From: Aphelocoma coerulescens
Taxonomy: Eukaryota > Chordata > Aves > Passeriformes > Corvidae
Length of the DNA stretch: 64,000 bases
NCBI RefSeq assembly: GCF_041296385.1
Contig: NW_027184079.1
Coordinates: forward strand, 124,001-188,000
Reading direction: 5' to 3'
Under the pieces are notes generated by a model. It worked only from the letters and a program-made list of their open reading frames with translations, was not told the origin of the DNA and did no database searches. The translations under genes and the position numbers were made by a program. Shown piece after piece: positions 60,916-64,000 of the stretch (position 1 is its first letter; each line of letters opens with the position of its first letter).

Positions 60916-61247
60916 TAGTTACAGGGGGTTTTCAAATTCCCTATAAAACTGAGGACAAGGCTCCGAGGAGCGGATTCCCATCAATCCGACCTCATCCTCA
61001 TCCTATCGCATTAAACCTGTTAGAAGCCAGACCTGAACAGCCCCTCTCTTCCTTTGTCTCTGAGCTAACGTGAGCCGACATCAACGGCTCCTGCCGTGTT
61101 TCCCTCTGCAAAGAAGCCAGCTAGCTAGCCCAGCAAGCTCTTTTCCTGATCCCGAAGTCGCTTCAGCGACGCGTGGAGGTAACGCAGCTGGACTGTCTCT
61201 GACCAGGGGCACGCCAGAGTCAGTGCCTCGAGCACCAAACGCTGCGT
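60916..61247 (+). other. Unassigned LTR-like segment, second copy
   Basis: Direct copy of 18,891-19,222. Confidence 0.3.
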
Positions 61248-61959
61248 TATTGGACATTGAAGGTTCAGGCTAAGGAGAATCCAAAACGTGGACAGCATCT
61301 CCCTTCTGCTGGAAGCCTTGAAGTTCACCACTGCAGTCTGCAGCCTACACAGATCATGTGAGTATTGTAAAAGTTCTCCAAGGAAGAGCAAGAACGAGGC
61401 TAATGCATGCACACAAACGCTGATCAAAAGCACTTGATGCTCTTGGACAAAAATAGGGAACCTTCACTTTTGGAAAGACAAGGTGACTATGGTTGTCTCT
61501 ACAGTACTAGTAGGAAAATATCCCTGAAGTTTTGCAAAACCTCTTTTCAGGGGTTTGTTAACTTCATCTTTGTTAAGAACTGGGGAACACAGGGAGACCT
61601 GTCACTTTTTTTGCAGAATGCCATAGAAACTGCTACACTCACTTCAACAACAGTCCAAGTAACCTTCTCTGCAAATACTGACCATTTGCAGTTCTGGTTG
61701 ATACAAGCCCCCATTACCTAAGAAAGGAACAACTCGGCAAGCAGTTTGCATAGATGAACAACTTAGCACGACTGCGGCTGATGACATGCCCTGACCTTTT
61801 TTGCCTTCAGCTATGGGTGCCGTACCCTCCTACCCTCACACATGCCACTCAAAGATCCACCTGTGACAGCAACTGTGCCAAGCCGCCACCCTTCTTCAGC
61901 ACCATCGCACCTACCACAAGGTAGCTGAATCAGAGGGAAAAGGAGGTCGCCAATGGAGG

Positions 61960-62612
61960 TGTTATAAACATATATTATATTGGCTTCTCGCAAAGTATAA
62001 AGTAGATATTATATAATGTTAGAAATGCTTTTTGCTGTGTGGATGTAGTTTTCTTTTTAGCAAGAATGTTAGCAAGTGTGAGCACGTAAGATAACCTCCA
62101 AACGAACAGAGGATGAGGCCCGAAAAGCTGCTAATCAACACTTTGTCTAGGGAGCAAAAGGGCCCAAAGGCTACTCCGCCCGGAGAACAGGCGGCCAGGA
62201 GAGTCCAAGAGCCGTTATCACCACTCTGCCCGGAGAGACGAAGAGGCCCAAAGCTGCAATCAGCCCTGTCTGTCTGGAGAATTAAGAAATCCACCCTACC
62301 ATCGACTCTTGCCTAGCGGGCCCAACCCCAAGAATCAAGAGAAATAAAACCACAAGGCAGAAGACTACGCATGCTCTAAAAAGGCGGAACCAAGGAGTGG
62401 CCATGCAGAACAGCTCCAGGAAAAGTTTTAATATGAATAAAGAACAGACAGTAAAAATGGTATAAAAAAGACTCACCTCTGGCATCAGGTGTGCTCTTGG
62501 CAGAGCACCAAGGCACCCGGCCATTACCCCGTTGCTTTATTTGATGTGTCTCTTATTGTCTTTATATTAAACCCTTTAAATTCTCACAGGAGAGTGAACC
62601 TCGTTTTTCACA
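61960..62612 (+). repeat. ERV1 5' LTR, second copy
   Basis: 653 bp. Compared with 19,935-20,591 it has one 4-base deletion (in the tttctctcttttt run near 62,054) and one substitution near 62,070, where it carries the base found in the 3' LTR. The primer site follows at 62,615-62,632. Confidence 0.95.
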
Positions 62613-62632
62613 ATTAAGGGCTCGTCCCGGAG

Positions 62633-63524
62633 CTACACCTCGCCTCTGAAAAGCGTGGGAGGATTCAAGAAGCAAGGGTAAGGCGCCTCCCGCCCAAGTT
62701 GGCAGGACCTTTGCTTAGCATCCTCTGGCGTGATTTGGTGGCAGCAGGGCAACACCCGGAGGACAAGAAAGACACAAAAATAAAGCAAATGAAAGAGAGC
62801 GCTCTCGACAAAAATCCCACAGACACTGGAAAAGAAACAGGACTGGGAAGTATTGTCCAAAGAAAAAGGGGGTGGTTACGGGAGATGAGCGTGTGTGAAT
62901 GAGACGTGGGCTGGTTGCCCCCAGATCTGCGAAGCGAGTGTGGCAGTCTCTGAGTGCTGCCGTTCCGTCTTGTTCACGAGAACAGCGGCCAGCGAGGAGA
63001 CAAAGCGAGAGATAAGCGGAGTGAAAGAATCTCCGGGGGTGACTGGGACGGGGTCCCAGAGAAGGGGTTGCAAAGTGGGAGCTACCCCCCCATATGCTGG
63101 GTTGAGGAAAACTCCAAGAGCACCCAGGGCCTAAAAGTACCCCAAGAGAGGTTGGGGTTTGGATGCTAGCAATGCTGGGTTGAGGGAAATCCAAGAGCAC
63201 CCAGAATCCTAAGGATTATATCATACCCATGGGTGGATACTAACAAGTGACTTGAAAGAGGTACCTTATTATTCTGTTGTGAGTAGGAATGAGTGAGTGA
63301 ACAAATATTAAAAAAGAGTGAATGTGTGAATGAAAAACTGTGTAATTCGAAGTTAACTTTGTTTTTGGGGAAGGTGGGCTCTAATAAATTTTTTGGTGTT
63401 TTTTGTACTGTGAAAGGGTGGGTAGTATTTTACAGCAGTGAAGATTGGTGTTTTAAAGGAATGAATTAGTATTTCAAAGGGGGGGATAAATTGGTATTTT
63501 GAGTAATAGAGAACTCCTGGGAAA
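62633..63524 (+). other. ERV1 leader, second copy
   Basis: Direct copy of 20,612-21,503, with the same donor-like GT at 62,678. Confidence 0.55.
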
Positions 63525-64000
63525 ATGGGACAACAACCTAGTAAATTAAGTTCAAATTATAAAAGGGTGCCAGAGGATATACCCCGAGACAGTCCCCTCG
63601 GGGTCAAACTCGCAAACTGGGAAACTGATCCTTCTACAAAAGGAAAAGAGAAAGTAAAAATGATTCAATTCTGCATGAAAGAGTGGGTAAAAAAGGAAAT
63701 CAGATCTGATCATGTGTACTGGCCAAAATACGGGTCTGATGAGGCATGGATTTGCCAGGCTCTAAATGTATTTGTAAATTCAAAAGAGCCATCTCACCCT
63801 GAGGAGAGAGAATATGCTTCTTGCTGGACAGGAATTACAAAACCTCTGGGAACCAAAGTCTTCAAAATATCAGAAACCGCAGAGGAAAAGCAAACAGAAG
63901 AGAAAAAAGGCTGAGACCCTTTAGAAGTATTGCCTCCGCCGCCAGCACCAGAAGCTGCCCTCCTCCCCCTGGCTCCGGGGCTTCCCCCGCCAGCCCCCCC
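63525..64000 (+). pseudogene. gag: ERV1 gag, second copy (5' end)
   Basis: The matrix region is open for 129 codons and is then closed by the same TGA (63,912-63,914) as at 21,891-21,893. The proline-rich region follows in frame until the window ends. The shared stop shows the gene was already broken before the 42-kb unit was duplicated. Confidence 0.92.

Larger units (their letters stand above)
61248..64000 (-). repeat. Second inverted arm tip with ERV1 insertion (cut by window end)
   Basis: The tip 61,248-61,955 is the inverse of 54,973-55,701 with the same net 20-base deletion as 19,223-19,930. ERV1 begins at 61,960 and runs off the window. Confidence 0.9.
61960..64000 (+). mobile_element. 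ERV1, second copy (5' part only in window)
   Basis: Same insertion as at 19,935, with the same left flank and target duplication gagg (61,956-61,959). It contains the 5' LTR, primer site, leader and the start of gag. Confidence 0.95.

Noticed and set aside
1..64000. Simple assembly duplication of one 42-kb unit
   Set aside because: The copies differ by real-looking substitutions, small indels, a 2-base microsatellite change and two array units, and arm B shares variants in blocks. It cannot be fully excluded without reads.

Overview
The window is vertebrate genomic DNA, most likely from a bird. It holds two gammaretrovirus-type endogenous retroviruses (ERVs), one betaretrovirus-type fragment, CpG islands and intron-like DNA. 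It has no operons, Shine-Dalgarno sites or dense coding. It is dominated by repeats and I could not recognise any intact host gene. The architecture is that of an ampliconic, palindromic region of the kind known from sex chromosomes. An avian W chromosome is a reasonable guess, but nothing in the sequence proves it.

Layout. (1) 1-4,185: array of ~1.2-1.4 kb CpG-rich satellite units. (2) 4,186-13,676: palindrome arm 'A' (+), made of a diverged satellite unit, ~1.4 kb of unassigned DNA, a degenerate GGCAA-type repeat, an old internally deleted gamma-ERV ('ERV2', 7,837-11,938), a CpG island (11,985-12,925) and an arm tip. (3) 13,677-19,222: spacer with one exon-like segment and a minus-strand betaretroviral (ERVK-type) remnant. 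(4) 19,223-38,795: the inverted arm ('B'), interrupted at 19,935-30,030 by a structurally complete 10.1 kb gamma-ERV ('ERV1') flanked by a 4-bp target duplication. (5) 38,796-46,205: a second satellite array. (6) 46,206-55,701: arm 'C' (+), a direct copy of A. (7) 55,702-61,247: second spacer. (8) 61,248-64,000: second inverted arm, carrying the start of the same ERV1 insertion, cut by the window edge.

The window is therefore slightly more than one and a half periods of a direct repeat of ~42.0 kb. The offset is 39,240 bp before the array and 42,021-42,026 bp after it, because the second array has two extra 1,392-bp units. Each period is itself a large palindrome.

The retroviral genes are broken by stop codons and frameshifts. 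ERV1 keeps LTRs, a proline-type primer site, gag, a gag-pol UAG junction, protease, RT, RNase H, integrase, env and a polypurine tract. Its two LTRs differ at roughly 3.5% of sites by eye, far more than the arms differ from each other, although the insertion is absent from the opposite arm. Together with mosaic variant sharing among arms A, B and C, this points to continuing arm-to-arm gene conversion and a recent 42-kb duplication.
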